A DNA stretch of 9,484 nucleotides from an uncultured Collinsella sp. (GCA_900542235.1 UQNB01000076.1:1-9484), one strand, 5' to 3'; positions 1-7,428 are shown, counted from the stretch's first letter. The notes: generated from the letters alone by a model not told the origin. Numbers and translations: made by a program.

Positions 1-1
1 C

Positions 2-1420
2 CGGCCACATCGCGCGCAGGTCGAGGCACTCGACGCCCTGGCCGACCACCGCAGCGTCTTGGCCGTTATGGGAACGGGTCGCGGCAAGTCTCTGATTTTC
101 CATGTACATGCCGCACGCGAGGCGGTTCTTCGCGGGCGCGCGAGCATTTTTGTCTATCCGCTGCGCGCACTCGTTGCCGACCAGGCCTATCACCTTTCCT
201 CGACGATGGCCGCGCTCGGCATTGGCGTGGGCGTATTGACCGGCGAGACCGTGGAAGCAGCGCGCGATGACGTGTTTGCCGGCTTGGCTTCGGGCCGCAC
301 CGGCATCGTGCTCACGACGCCGGAGTTCCTGTCTATCCATCGCGATCGCTTTGCACGTTCTGGACGTATTGGCTTTGTCGTTATCGATGAGGCGCACCAT
401 GCCGGTCTTGCCAAAGGCGGCGACCGGAGCGCATACCTCGACATGCCCGATATTCTCAAAGCCCTGGGCGACCCCGTTGTCATGGCGGCAACGGCTACCG
501 CGACGGCCCCGGTCGTGGCGGAGCTTGCTCGTGTATTGCCGATTACCAGGACGGTGGTCGACGAGACCGTTCGCGAGAACCTGCAACTCGAGGACGACCG
601 TGACCTTGCGAGCCGCGAAAATCGCCTGGTGTCGATCGTGGCGACGGGGGAGAAGACCGTTATCTACGTGAACTCGCGCGACCAGTCCGTGGCACTTGCC
701 AAGACGTTGCGCAAACGCGTGCCCGACTGTGCGACCCATATCGCGTTCTATAACGCCGGGCTTGCGCGCTCCGATCGCCGCCGTGTCGAGGAAGCCTTTA
801 GAGACGGAAGTCTCAGCTGCATCGTTTCAACTTCGGCTTTCGGTGAGGGCGTCAACTTGCCCGATATCCGTCATGTCGTGCTCTACCACATGCCGTTTGG
901 CGCGATTGAGTTTAACCAGATGAGTGGCCGTGCCGGCCGCGATGGACAGCCCGCTGTGATTCACCTGCTCTATTCGTCGCGTGACGCTCGTATTAATGAG
1001 CGCCTGCTCGATTGTTACGCGCCCGAGCGTGATGAGCTTGTCACGCTCTATCGAGCGCTGCAGACCATGTGGCGCTCCAACCGTGGCAAGACGGGGGACG
1101 ATTCATTCTGCGCAAGCGATATCGACATTGCGCAGATGTGCCTTGCAATCGACGCGCGCACGCCGGTCGATGAGCGCTCAGTGGCAAGCGGCCTGGGAAT
1201 CTTCGAAGAACTCGGTTTCTGCCGCGTTACGGGGTTTGACGATACGCGTCGTATCGCGATGGCCGAAAACCCCGGCCGTGTGCAATTGAGCAGGTCAATT
1301 CGCTATTTGGAGGGCTTGCGCTCGCGCATGGAGTTCTCGGCTTTCCGGAGCTGGGCGCTCGATTCGTGCGCTTCTGATATGCTAGCCAAAGTTAACCGCC
1401 CGATCGTACCGCGGGCCTAG
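2..1420 (+). CDS. RecQ-like DEAH-box ATP-dependent helicase, 5'-partial (possibly the C-terminal half of a RecJ-type protein)
   Basis: The reading frame is open from the left edge, so the start lies outside the window; 472 residues are visible. Visible superfamily 2 motifs, counted from the first visible codon, are: RPHRAQ (Q-motif-like, 1-6), Walker A MGTGRGKS (23-30), DEAH (129-132), TATAT motif III (164-168), YVNSR motif IV (about 222-226), the RecQ-type YNAGL (250-254), FGEGVNLPD motif V (about 280-288) and QMSGRAGRDG motif VI (306-315). These identify a RecQ-like 3'-5' DNA helicase core, acting in repair or recombination in the cytosol. The roughly 150 residues after the core end in a SIRYLEG...NRPIVP tail; no RecQ zinc-binding cysteine cluster or HRDC domain is evident. 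Rel follows after 15 nt, suggesting one operon. In Firmicutes recJ lies near relA, and I recall RecJ proteins with a C-terminal helicase, so this may be such a fusion. That is inference; the helicase call itself is secure. Confidence 0.88.
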   Translation, partial: RPHRAQVEALDALADHRSVLAVMGTGRGKSLIFHVHAAREAVLRGRASIFVYPLRALVADQAYHLSSTMAALGIGVGVLTGETVEAARDDVFAGLASGRTGIVLTTPEFLSIHRDRFARSGRIGFVVIDEAHHAGLAKGGDRSAYLDMPDILKALGDPVVMAATATATAPVVAELARVLPITRTVVDETVRENLQLEDDRDLASRENRLVSIVATGEKTVIYVNSRDQSVALAKTLRKRVPDCATHIAFYNAGLARSDRRRVEEAFRDGSLSCIVSTSAFGEGVNLPDIRHVVLYHMPFGAIEFNQMSGRAGRDGQPAVIHLLYSSRDARINERLLDCYAPERDELVTLYRALQTMWRSNRGKTGDDSFCASDIDIAQMCLAIDARTPVDERSVASGLGIFEELGFCRVTGFDDTRRIAMAENPGRVQLSRSIRYLEGLRSRMEFSAFRSWALDSCASDMLAKVNRPIVPRA

Positions 1421-1435
1421 GGGAAGGGGACCTCG

Positions 1436-3796
1436 ATGGATGCCGCAGCCCGTACCGCCCATGATTCCACCCTCCAGTCGTTCTCGGAGATGGAGCACTA
1501 TAAGCATGCCGATGAGCTGCCGCCCGAGATTATGGCGGACAGCTATGACAAGCTGGAGCGCCTGTGCCTCAAATATATGAATGAGGATGACTTCTCCAAG
1601 GTGGAGCAGGCCTACTGCTTTGCCGCCGAGAAGCACTGCAACCAAAAGCGCCGCTCGGGCGAGATGTACATTAACCATCCCGTCGAGGTAGCCATCATTC
1701 TGGCCGACCTCAAGATGGACTGCGATGTGGTGTGCGCCGCGCTGCTGCACGATACCGTCGAGGATACCGAGACCTCGCTTACCGATGTTTCCGGCCTGTT
1801 TGGCGAAACCGTGGCAGAACTCGTCGACGGCGTGACCAAGCTTACCAACATCGAAGTCGACAGCATGGACGAGAAGCAGGCCCTCACGCTGCGCAAGATG
1901 TTCCTTGCCATGTCCAAGGACATTCGCGTCATCATCGTCAAGCTCGCCGACCGCCTGCATAACATGCGCACGCTTGCCGCCCTGCGCGAGGACCGCCGTC
2001 TGTTTAAGGCGCGCGAGACTATGGACGTATACGCGCCTCTGGCCGACCGCCTGGGCATGAGCTCTATCAAGTGGGAGCTCGAGGACCTGTCCTTCTTCTA
2101 CTTGGAGCCCGATGCCTACCAGCGCATCGCGCGCATGGTAGCCGAGTCGCGCGAGGTTCGCGAGCGTTATCTGGCCGAGACCATCAAGACGCTCACCGAT
2201 GAGCTCAATCGCATTGGTCTTGAGGGCTTTCAGATCAACGGTCGTTCCAAGCACTATTGGTCCATCTATCAAAAGATGAAGCGCAAGGGCAAGGAGTTCT
2301 CCGAGATTTACGACCTGGTGGCGCTGCGCGTCATCACTCATTCGGTGCGCGATTGCTATTCCACGCTTGGTGCCGTGCATACCTTGTGGCATCCCATGCC
2401 CGGTCGCTTTAAAGACTATATCGCCATGCCCAAGGTCAATAACTACCAGTCGCTCCATACGACGGTTATCGGCCCCACGGCCCGCCCGCTCGAGATTCAG
2501 ATTCGAACCTATGAGATGCACGAGCAGGCCGAGTACGGCATCGCTGCCCACTGGCTGTACAAGAAGTCGGGCGGATCGTCTGCCTCCAAGACCAACGATG
2601 CGCAGCGTCTGGACGACCAGATCAACTGGCTTAAGCACTCACTCGACTGGGCGGCGTCTGACGAGATCACCGATGCCAAGGAATACCTGCACTCACTGAA
2701 GGTCGACTTGTTCGACCAGGAAATTTTTGTCTTTACGCCCAAGGGCGAGGTCATGGCGCTTCGTGCCGGCTCTACACCGCTCGACTTTGCCTACGCCGTT
2801 CACACCGAGGTGGGCAACCACTGCGTCGGCGCTAAGATCAACGGTGCGGTGGCCCCGCTCACGCACGAGATCAAGACGGGCGACCGCGTTGAAATCCTGA
2901 CCAATAAGAGTTCCAAGCCGTCGCGTGATTGGCTCAAGATCGTTAAGACACCTTCCGCCAAGTCAAAGATCCGCCGCTATTTTGCCGCCGCGACCAAGGA
3001 CGACGACGCTGCCGCCGGCCGCGATATACTGGCCAAGGACCTGCGCAAGCGCGGGTATGGCATCTCTACGCCACGATCCACGCGTGCGCTCAACGCCGTG
3101 GCGGAGCAGTTTAACTACAAGCAGCTCGAGGACCTATTCGCAGCCGTTGGTGCGGGCAAAGTCGCCCCACGTGCCGTGGGTAACAAGGTCGAGCAAATCT
3201 TGGATCCCAAGCCCGAGGAGCAGCTCACCAAGACCGAAGCCATTGCCGAGGTCGTCAAGCAGCCTGCCCGCGGATCCAACCGCAAGCCGCAAAAGCGCGG
3301 CAAGAGCGCCAGCAACGGCATTATCGTCAAGGGCGAGAGCAACAGCGGTCTGCTGGTCCGTCTGGCGCATTGCTGCAATCCGGTGACGGGCGACGATATC
3401 GTCGGCTTCATTACGCGCGGCCGAGGTGTTTCGGTGCATCGTGCCAACTGCCCCAACGTCAAAGGCCTCATGGAGCACCCCGAGCGCATGATTGACGTGG
3501 AGTGGGACGGCGCCGCCGACACCCTCTTCCAGGTCGAGATCGTGGTCGAGTGCCTGGACCGCATGGGCCTGCTCAAGGATGTCACCATTGCCATTGGCGA
3601 TGCGGGCGGCAATATCCTTTCTGCCGCCACGTCGACCAACCGCGAGGGTATTGCAACCCTGCGCTTTATGGTCGAGATTTCGGATGCGAGTGGCCTGGAT
3701 CCGCTACTGGCATCGATTAGCAGCGTCGACTCGGTCTATGACGCACGCCGTTTGATGCCTGGCGAGGGCGGGGCTCAGCTCAAGCGTCGCGTATAG
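1436..3796 (+). CDS. rel: Bifunctional (p)ppGpp synthetase/hydrolase (RelA/SpoT homologue, Rel type)
   Basis: This 786-residue protein is the usual full length for long RelA/SpoT homologues. It makes and degrades (p)ppGpp, the stringent-response alarmone, and acts on the ribosome and in the cytosol. Domains in order: HD hydrolase (about 55-210) with H105-D106 and E109-D110 intact; synthetase (about 240-380) with the GRSK G-loop (269-272), RFKD (324-327) and YQSLH (337-341); TGS (about 428-490); helical linker (about 500-620); zinc-finger/RIS segment with C646, C647, H668 and C672; C-terminal ACT domain (about 698-772). RFKD fits the RXKD signature of bifunctional Rel/SpoT enzymes rather than the EXDD of synthetase-only RelA, and the HD site is intact, so both activities are expected. 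The ATG at 1436 follows a purine-rich site (AAGGGGA, 1424-1430). The gene starts 15 nt after the helicase stop and probably shares its transcript. Confidence 0.97.
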   Translation: MDAAARTAHDSTLQSFSEMEHYKHADELPPEIMADSYDKLERLCLKYMNEDDFSKVEQAYCFAAEKHCNQKRRSGEMYINHPVEVAIILADLKMDCDVVCAALLHDTVEDTETSLTDVSGLFGETVAELVDGVTKLTNIEVDSMDEKQALTLRKMFLAMSKDIRVIIVKLADRLHNMRTLAALREDRRLFKARETMDVYAPLADRLGMSSIKWELEDLSFFYLEPDAYQRIARMVAESREVRERYLAETIKTLTDELNRIGLEGFQINGRSKHYWSIYQKMKRKGKEFSEIYDLVALRVITHSVRDCYSTLGAVHTLWHPMPGRFKDYIAMPKVNNYQSLHTTVIGPTARPLEIQIRTYEMHEQAEYGIAAHWLYKKSGGSSASKTNDAQRLDDQINWLKHSLDWAASDEITDAKEYLHSLKVDLFDQEIFVFTPKGEVMALRAGSTPLDFAYAVHTEVGNHCVGAKINGAVAPLTHEIKTGDRVEILTNKSSKPSRDWLKIVKTPSAKSKIRRYFAAATKDDDAAAGRDILAKDLRKRGYGISTPRSTRALNAVAEQFNYKQLEDLFAAVGAGKVAPRAVGNKVEQILDPKPEEQLTKTEAIAEVVKQPARGSNRKPQKRGKSASNGIIVKGESNSGLLVRLAHCCNPVTGDDIVGFITRGRGVSVHRANCPNVKGLMEHPERMIDVEWDGAADTLFQVEIVVECLDRMGLLKDVTIAIGDAGGNILSAATSTNREGIATLRFMVEISDASGLDPLLASISSVDSVYDARRLMPGEGGAQLKRRV

Positions 3797-3830
3797 GCGT
3801 AACGAGCGCGCGACAGTAATGATATTGGCT

Positions 3831-3861
3831 ACGTTCGAGGCATCGTTTGATGCCTCGACGT
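3831..3861 (+). terminator. Hairpin between rel and the MBL hydrolase gene (weak terminator or processing stem)
   Basis: CGAGGCATC (3836-3844) and GATGCCTCG (3849-3857) form a perfect 9-bp stem with a GTTT loop. Flanking ACGT on each side (3831-3834 and 3858-3861) can extend it past a one-base bulge. Only TTTAT follows, so the U-tract is poor. The hairpin ends 5 nt before the AGAAGGAGGG Shine-Dalgarno of the next gene. It may be a weak terminator for rel, an mRNA stability element, or a structure affecting access to the downstream ribosome site. Confidence 0.5.
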
Positions 3862-3882
3862 TTATAGAAGGAGGGCGTACAC

Positions 3883-4566
3883 ATGGACGCTGCGGCTTTG
3901 GATTTAACCCCTCGGGGTACGGCTTCGATTGAGGCGCTTGTAAACGGCCCCATTCAGACCAACAGTTACGTCGTGATTTCGAGTGGCGAATGCTTGATTA
4001 TCGATCCCGCTTGGGAAGGTGAGAGCCTCGTTGCGCGTATCCGAGCCGAACACCCTGATGCGCATGTGCTCGGCTCCGTTTGTACGCACGGTCACGCCGA
4101 TCATGTTGGCGGTGTCGCTGGAGTTCGTGCCGCCGTTGGCGCTGACGCCCTGTACGAGCTGTGCGGCAAGGACGCAGCTGTGCCGCATATGAATATCGAG
4201 GAGCAGCGAGCGATGTGGGGCATCGAGACGCCCGATCCGGGCGAGCCGACGCGGCTGCTTGCCGAGGGCGATACCATTGAACTGGGCGACATTTGCCTGC
4301 AGGTTATCGAGGTGCCCGGACATACGCCGGGCGGCATCGTTCTATTTGCCGCAACAGAGCAGGGAAATATCGCTTTCGTGGGGGACACGCTCTTTCCCGG
4401 CAGCCACGGCCGCACCGATCTTTCTGGAGGAGACGAGGCGGCGATCCTGCGCTCGCTCTCCAAGCTCGCCCGGCTTCTCCCGCCCGATACCGTTTGCTTA
4501 ACGGGCCATGGCGATTCGACCACCATGGCACGCGAGCTCATGCAGAACCCTTTCATGCAGATGTAG
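3883..4566 (+). CDS. Metallo-beta-lactamase-fold hydrolase, glyoxalase II-like
   Basis: The 227-residue protein carries the full metal site of the MBL superfamily: H69-G-H71-A-D73-H74, H147 in VPGHTPGG, D168 in FVGDTLFPG and H209 in TGHGD. The short length and the FVGDTLF...GRTD segment resemble the small YcbL/glyoxalase II-like group, which hydrolyses thioesters such as S-lactoylglutathione. The substrate here is uncertain, because a glutathione pathway cannot be assumed in Coriobacteriia; another thiol ester or a different phosphate or thioester substrate is possible. No signal peptide is visible, so it is probably cytosolic. The ATG at 3883 follows a strong Shine-Dalgarno (AGAAGGAGGG, 3867-3876, 6 nt before the start). 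It lies between rel and the aldolase gene, 86 nt after rel across a hairpin and with its own ribosome site. The aldolase has a separate promoter region. Confidence 0.9.
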   Translation: MDAAALDLTPRGTASIEALVNGPIQTNSYVVISSGECLIIDPAWEGESLVARIRAEHPDAHVLGSVCTHGHADHVGGVAGVRAAVGADALYELCGKDAAVPHMNIEEQRAMWGIETPDPGEPTRLLAEGDTIELGDICLQVIEVPGHTPGGIVLFAATEQGNIAFVGDTLFPGSHGRTDLSGGDEAAILRSLSKLARLLPPDTVCLTGHGDSTTMARELMQNPFMQM

Positions 4567-4596
4567 CTTAATAGTCGGCTTTTGAAGCACGAGAAG

Positions 4597-4672
4597 CGTC
4601 CAAACGTCAAGCTATTTTTCCCCAACGGGTCAATTCCGTAGGGCAAACGGTCAAAAAAAGTCTGTTTGGACG
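4597..4672. promoter_or_regulatory. Candidate operator cluster upstream of the aldolase gene
   Basis: CAAACG-like boxes start at 4601, 4622 (CCAACG), 4644 and again at 4684. The first three are followed by TCAA after 0-2 bases, giving AACGTCAA (4603), AACGGGTCAA (4624) and AACGGTCAA (4646). Start-to-start spacing is 21, 22 and 40 nt, close to two, two and four DNA turns, so the boxes would face the same side of the helix. CGTCCAAAC (4597-4605) and GTTTGGACG (4664-4672) form a perfect 9-nt inverted repeat around the cluster. This looks like a regulator-binding array, but no regulator is identified and the motif is short. Confidence 0.4.
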
Positions 4673-4684
4673 ATATTCGTGAAC

Positions 4685-4721
4685 AAACGAACGTTTATGC
4701 TCGGGTACGCCGTGGTAAAAT
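4685..4721 (+). promoter_or_regulatory. Candidate aldolase promoter with overlapping palindrome
   Basis: TAAAAT (4716-4721) is a good -10 match. TTTATG (4694-4699) is a weak -35 at 16-nt spacing. A perfect inverted repeat, AAACG-AA-CGTTT (4685-4696), overlaps the -35, a position suited to a repressor. Transcription would begin near 4728, giving a leader of about 34 nt before the ATG at 4762. The assignment rests on consensus matching only. Confidence 0.45.
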
Positions 4722-4761
4722 CTCAGGCGTTATCGGAGCAACCTTACAGGAGGTTTCTTTT

Positions 4762-5628
4762 ATGCTCGTCAACGCAGCAGACATGCTCAAGAAGGCTGAG
4801 GCCGGCAAGTACGGTCTCGGTGCCTTCAACACCAACAACCTCGAGTGGACCCTGGCTATTCTCCAGGCCGCCGAGGAGGCCAAGTCTCCGCTGATCCTTC
4901 AGTGCACCGCTGGTGCCGCTAAGTGGATGGGCGGTTTCAAGGTCTGCGCCGACATGGTCAAGGCTGCCGTCGAGGCCACGGGCGTTACCGTTCCCGTCGC
5001 CCTTCACCTCGATCACGGTTCTTACGAGGACTGCTTCAAGTGCATCGAGGCCGGCTTCACGTCCATCATGTATGACGGCTCTCACGAGGAGACCTTCCAG
5101 CTTAACCTCGACCGCACCAAGGAGCTCGTTGAGCTTGCCCACTCCAAGGGCATGTCCATCGAGGCCGAGGTCGGCGGCATCGGCGGCACCGAGGACGGCG
5201 TGACCTCCAGCGGCGAGCTCGCTGATCCTGCTGAGTGCAAGCAGATCGCTGACCTGGGCGTCGACTTCCTCGCCTGCGGCATCGGCAACATCCACGGCGT
5301 GTATCCCGCCGACTGGGCTGGCCTTTCCTTCGAGCGTCTGGGCGAGATCAAGGCTCAGACCGGCGACCTGCCCCTCGTCCTGCACGGTGGCACCGGCATC
5401 CCCGAGGATCAGATCAAGAAGGCCATTTCCCTGGGCATCTCCAAGATCAACGTCAACACCGACCTGCAGCTCGTCTTCGCCAAGGGCGTCCGCGAGTACA
5501 TCGAGGCTGGCAAGGATCAGCAGGGCAAGGGCTTTGACCCCCGCAAGCTCCTCAAGCCTGGTCGCGACAACATCGTTGCCCGCACCAAGGAGCTCATGGA
5601 GGAGTTTGGCTCCGTCAACAAGGCGTAA
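4762..5628 (+). CDS. fba: Class II fructose-1,6-bisphosphate aldolase
   Basis: The 288-residue enzyme cleaves fructose-1,6-bisphosphate to dihydroxyacetone phosphate and glyceraldehyde-3-phosphate, a core cytosolic step of glycolysis and gluconeogenesis. Class II zinc-aldolase features are visible: the GAFNTNN N-terminus (20-26); LHLDHG (81-86) with the presumed catalytic D84 and zinc ligand H85; YDGSH (104-108); EAEVGGIGG (134-142); the zinc ligand H178 in GNIHGVYP; H208 in LHGGTG (207-212); and KINVNTD (228-234) for phosphate binding. The related GatY/KbaY tagatose-bisphosphate aldolases share this fold, so substrate choice is not fully fixed by sequence. I chose the ATG at 4762 because AGGAGG (4748-4753) lies 8 nt upstream and homology starts there. 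The frame is open further back to 4666, but that stretch holds the promoter. Codon use is strongly biased, as expected for high expression. Confidence 0.95.
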   Translation: MLVNAADMLKKAEAGKYGLGAFNTNNLEWTLAILQAAEEAKSPLILQCTAGAAKWMGGFKVCADMVKAAVEATGVTVPVALHLDHGSYEDCFKCIEAGFTSIMYDGSHEETFQLNLDRTKELVELAHSKGMSIEAEVGGIGGTEDGVTSSGELADPAECKQIADLGVDFLACGIGNIHGVYPADWAGLSFERLGEIKAQTGDLPLVLHGGTGIPEDQIKKAISLGISKINVNTDLQLVFAKGVREYIEAGKDQQGKGFDPRKLLKPGRDNIVARTKELMEEFGSVNKA

Positions 5629-5650
5629 GTAGCGGTTTAACGTTCCCGCC

Positions 5651-5750
5651 GGAGGCCCCGTTTCCCCTACGCTGTTTCCCTCGCGCTCACCTGGCTTCGC
5701 CAGAAGTCGCGCGACGGAATCAGCTCCGGGGAAACGGGGCCTCCTTTGTT
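5651..5750 (+). terminator. Very long aldolase terminator hairpin
   Basis: The arms at 5651-5667 (GGAGGCCCCGTTTCCCC) and 5728-5744 are perfectly complementary over 17 bp, and TTTGTT follows. The 60-nt interior folds further: 5671-5686 pairs with 5709-5724 with two mismatches, and CTGGC-TTC-GCCAG (5691-5703) forms the tip. The whole 94-nt stretch is therefore one nearly continuous hairpin. It lies 22 nt after the aldolase stop and probably ends that transcript. It is far larger than an ordinary intrinsic terminator. Confidence 0.75.
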
Positions 5751-5875
5751 AACTCGCTACAGGGTTACTGGGCTGAATCAAAATGGCTACTGGCTTCGCC
5801 AGAAGTCGCGCCAAGGAAACAGTTCCGGGGGACGGGGCTTCCTTCGTTTACCGCCGCAGGGTTACTGGGTTGAAT
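5691..5875. repeat. Two diverged tandem copies of the right half of the aldolase hairpin (period about 99 nt)
   Basis: Copy 1 (5691-5778) and copy 2 (5790-5875) share CTGGCTTCGCCAGAAGTCGC at the left end, a CCGGGG...ACGGGGC centre, a TCCTT(T/C)GTT segment and CAGGGTTACTGGG(C/T)TGAAT at the right end. Copy 2 lacks the left arm that gives copy 1 its 17-bp stem, but keeps the CTGGC-TTC-GCCAG hairpin (5790-5802). Several substitutions and a 2-nt length difference show that the duplication is not recent. It may be a dispersed intergenic repeat family; that needs genome-wide counting. Confidence 0.7.
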
Positions 5876-5906
5876 TCATTTTTATAGGTACCGTTTATCG
5901 GTGTTG

Positions 5907-5936
5907 AGGGCTCCTCTATTGGGGCTTTCTTTTTTA
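5907..5936 (+). terminator. Terminator-like hairpin with U-tract upstream of the transglutaminase-like gene
   Basis: As RNA, AGGGCTCC (5907-5914) pairs with GGGGCTTT (5921-5928) over 8 pairs, three of them G-U, with a TCTATT loop. CTTTTTT follows. The U-tract is good but the stem is only moderate. It may be a backup terminator for transcripts leaving the aldolase region. It overlaps the candidate -35 of the next gene. Confidence 0.5.
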
Positions 5937-5948
5937 TCTCGCTACAAT
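5919..5948 (+). promoter_or_regulatory. Candidate promoter of the transglutaminase-like gene
   Basis: TACAAT (5943-5948) is a 5/6 match to the -10 consensus. TTGGGG (5919-5924) is a weak -35 at 18-nt spacing. Transcription would start near 5955, downstream of the ATG at 5947, which supports the second in-frame ATG at 5983 as the true start. Confidence 0.5.
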
Positions 5949-5982
5949 GGGCTTCGAGAGTTCTAATGACTTGGAGTTTGGT

Positions 5983-7416
5983 ATGGCTGTTATTAATTTG
6001 CTGCCTTCGGATGGGAAGGTTATTGACGAGGGTCCTGTTGGTTGCTCTGTTGATGTTTGCAATGATGACTTCCGTTTTCTAGATGTTGGCTTGCCACCCG
6101 AGATTCTGCGTTTAAAGGACGCGGGGTATCTTTCGCAGGCTATTGAGGCCTGCGACCGTCTACTTGCCCAAAATCCCGATCCCTCGCTCGCTGCCTGCGT
6201 TCGTGCCGAGCGGTATCGCATGCTTGAGACGCCGCTTCATTTTTCGGTGTCGCGCGATCGAGCTATTGCGATGATTTGCGAGGAGTGGCCTGAGTTTACC
6301 GAGGAGCAGTTTGACGACCTGATTGACCGTAAGCGTATTGACTGGCGCTTTATCGATGGCGAGCTGTTCGTTCTCGACAACTTCCCCGATTCGCTTCGCG
6401 TATATCCCAAAGAGGTCCCCGGCATGCGTTCCGATCCTACGGACGGAATTGCACTGCGCAACGAGATGCTCAAGGAGATGGAGTCGCAAAACGGATTGGC
6501 TCGCGTCATTACGCTTAAAGCGTCTGTGTCTGTCCCCGGCGCTCTAGAGGGGGAGACCGTTCGCGCTTGGCTTCCCGTTGCCGCCACCTGCCGCCAGCAG
6601 TCTCGGGTCGAGATTCTCGACATGACGCCGGAGGGTGCTGTTGCTCCCGCGAACGCTTCGGCGCGTACCGTCTCGTGGTCTTCTTCGAGTGAGCGCTCAT
6701 TCTCGGTGACCTATCGCTATCACATCGATGCTGCTTATTGTGATGTCTACGGTGGCACACTTCCGGTTCATCCGCGTATGGACGCGCCTCTGCCCGAGGA
6801 TATTTCCGAGGACCGTCCGCACATTGCATTCACGCCGTATCTGCTGCAGCTGACGGCCGGTGTTGTTGACGGACTCGAGGATCCGCTCGATCGCGCCCGT
6901 GCTATCTATGATTACCTGACGCAGCATATCGACTATCGCTATCAGCCGCCGTACTTGCTTTTGGGATCTATTGCCGATGACTGCGCGCATTCGCTCCGCG
7001 GCGATTGCGGCGTTATGGCGCTCACGTTTATCACCATGTGCCGTATCGCGGGCGTGCCTGCCCGTTGGCAGAGCGGCCTGTACGTTGCGCCCGATTCGGT
7101 GGGGCCGCACGACTGGGCAGAGTTCTATACGCCGCAGACCGGTTGGCTCAACGCCGACGTGTCATTTGGATCTTCTGCTCGCAGGATGGGGGAGGAGTGG
7201 CGCCGCCGTCACTACTTTGGCAATCTCGACCCGTGGCGTATGGTGGCCAACAATCGATTCCAGGCAGAGTTTGAGCCCTCTTTCGACGGCATGCGCGAGG
7301 ACCCTTACGATAACCAGATGGGTGAGGCTTCGGTCGACGGTCGCGGATGCCGTCAGCGCGAGATGCTCCGCACGGTCGAACTCATCGAAATGCTCGAAGT
7401 TCCATTTTCGGACTAA
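5983..7416 (+). CDS. Transglutaminase-like (cysteine protease fold) domain protein
   Basis: The 477-residue protein has a C-terminal transglutaminase core (about 300-396) with a complete Cys-His-Asp triad: C342 in RGDCGVMA, H376 in HDWAEFY and D392 in LNADVSFG. Bacterial members act as peptidases, amidases or crosslinkers; the substrate here is unknown. Residues 1-170 form a charged segment with the pattern AIEACDRLL...RAERYRM that I do not recognise. Residues 175-265 look like a beta-rich domain of the kind that often precedes these cores. No signal peptide, membrane segment or sorting motif is visible, so a cytosolic location is likely. I chose the ATG at 5983 because GGAG (5973-5976) lies 6 nt upstream. 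The in-frame ATG at 5947 overlaps a -10 element and has no ribosome site. The gene ends 39 nt before tRNA-Leu. Codon bias is weaker than in the aldolase and ribosomal genes, fitting modest expression. Confidence 0.82.
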   Translation: MAVINLLPSDGKVIDEGPVGCSVDVCNDDFRFLDVGLPPEILRLKDAGYLSQAIEACDRLLAQNPDPSLAACVRAERYRMLETPLHFSVSRDRAIAMICEEWPEFTEEQFDDLIDRKRIDWRFIDGELFVLDNFPDSLRVYPKEVPGMRSDPTDGIALRNEMLKEMESQNGLARVITLKASVSVPGALEGETVRAWLPVAATCRQQSRVEILDMTPEGAVAPANASARTVSWSSSSERSFSVTYRYHIDAAYCDVYGGTLPVHPRMDAPLPEDISEDRPHIAFTPYLLQLTAGVVDGLEDPLDRARAIYDYLTQHIDYRYQPPYLLLGSIADDCAHSLRGDCGVMALTFITMCRIAGVPARWQSGLYVAPDSVGPHDWAEFYTPQTGWLNADVSFGSSARRMGEEWRRRHYFGNLDPWRMVANNRFQAEFEPSFDGMREDPYDNQMGEASVDGRGCRQREMLRTVELIEMLEVPFSD

Positions 7417-7428
7417 TCGGTAGAAAGC

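Noticed and set aside
1382..2638. 418-residue open frame on the minus strand
   Set aside because: It lies antisense to rel, is an artefact of high GC content, and has a low-complexity His/Leu/Gly-rich composition with no family features.
4666..4761. N-terminal extension of the aldolase from an upstream TTG
   Set aside because: The stretch contains the promoter and AGGAGG site; class II aldolases start at the MLVNAADML region, and the extension has no ribosome site.
4744..5385. 213-residue open frame antisense to the aldolase gene
   Set aside because: It mirrors the strong codon bias of the aldolase; its composition shows no recognisable domain.
5947..5982. Earlier ATG for the transglutaminase-like protein
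   Set aside because: It overlaps a -10 element (TACAAT) and has no Shine-Dalgarno; ATG 5983 has GGAG at 6-nt spacing.
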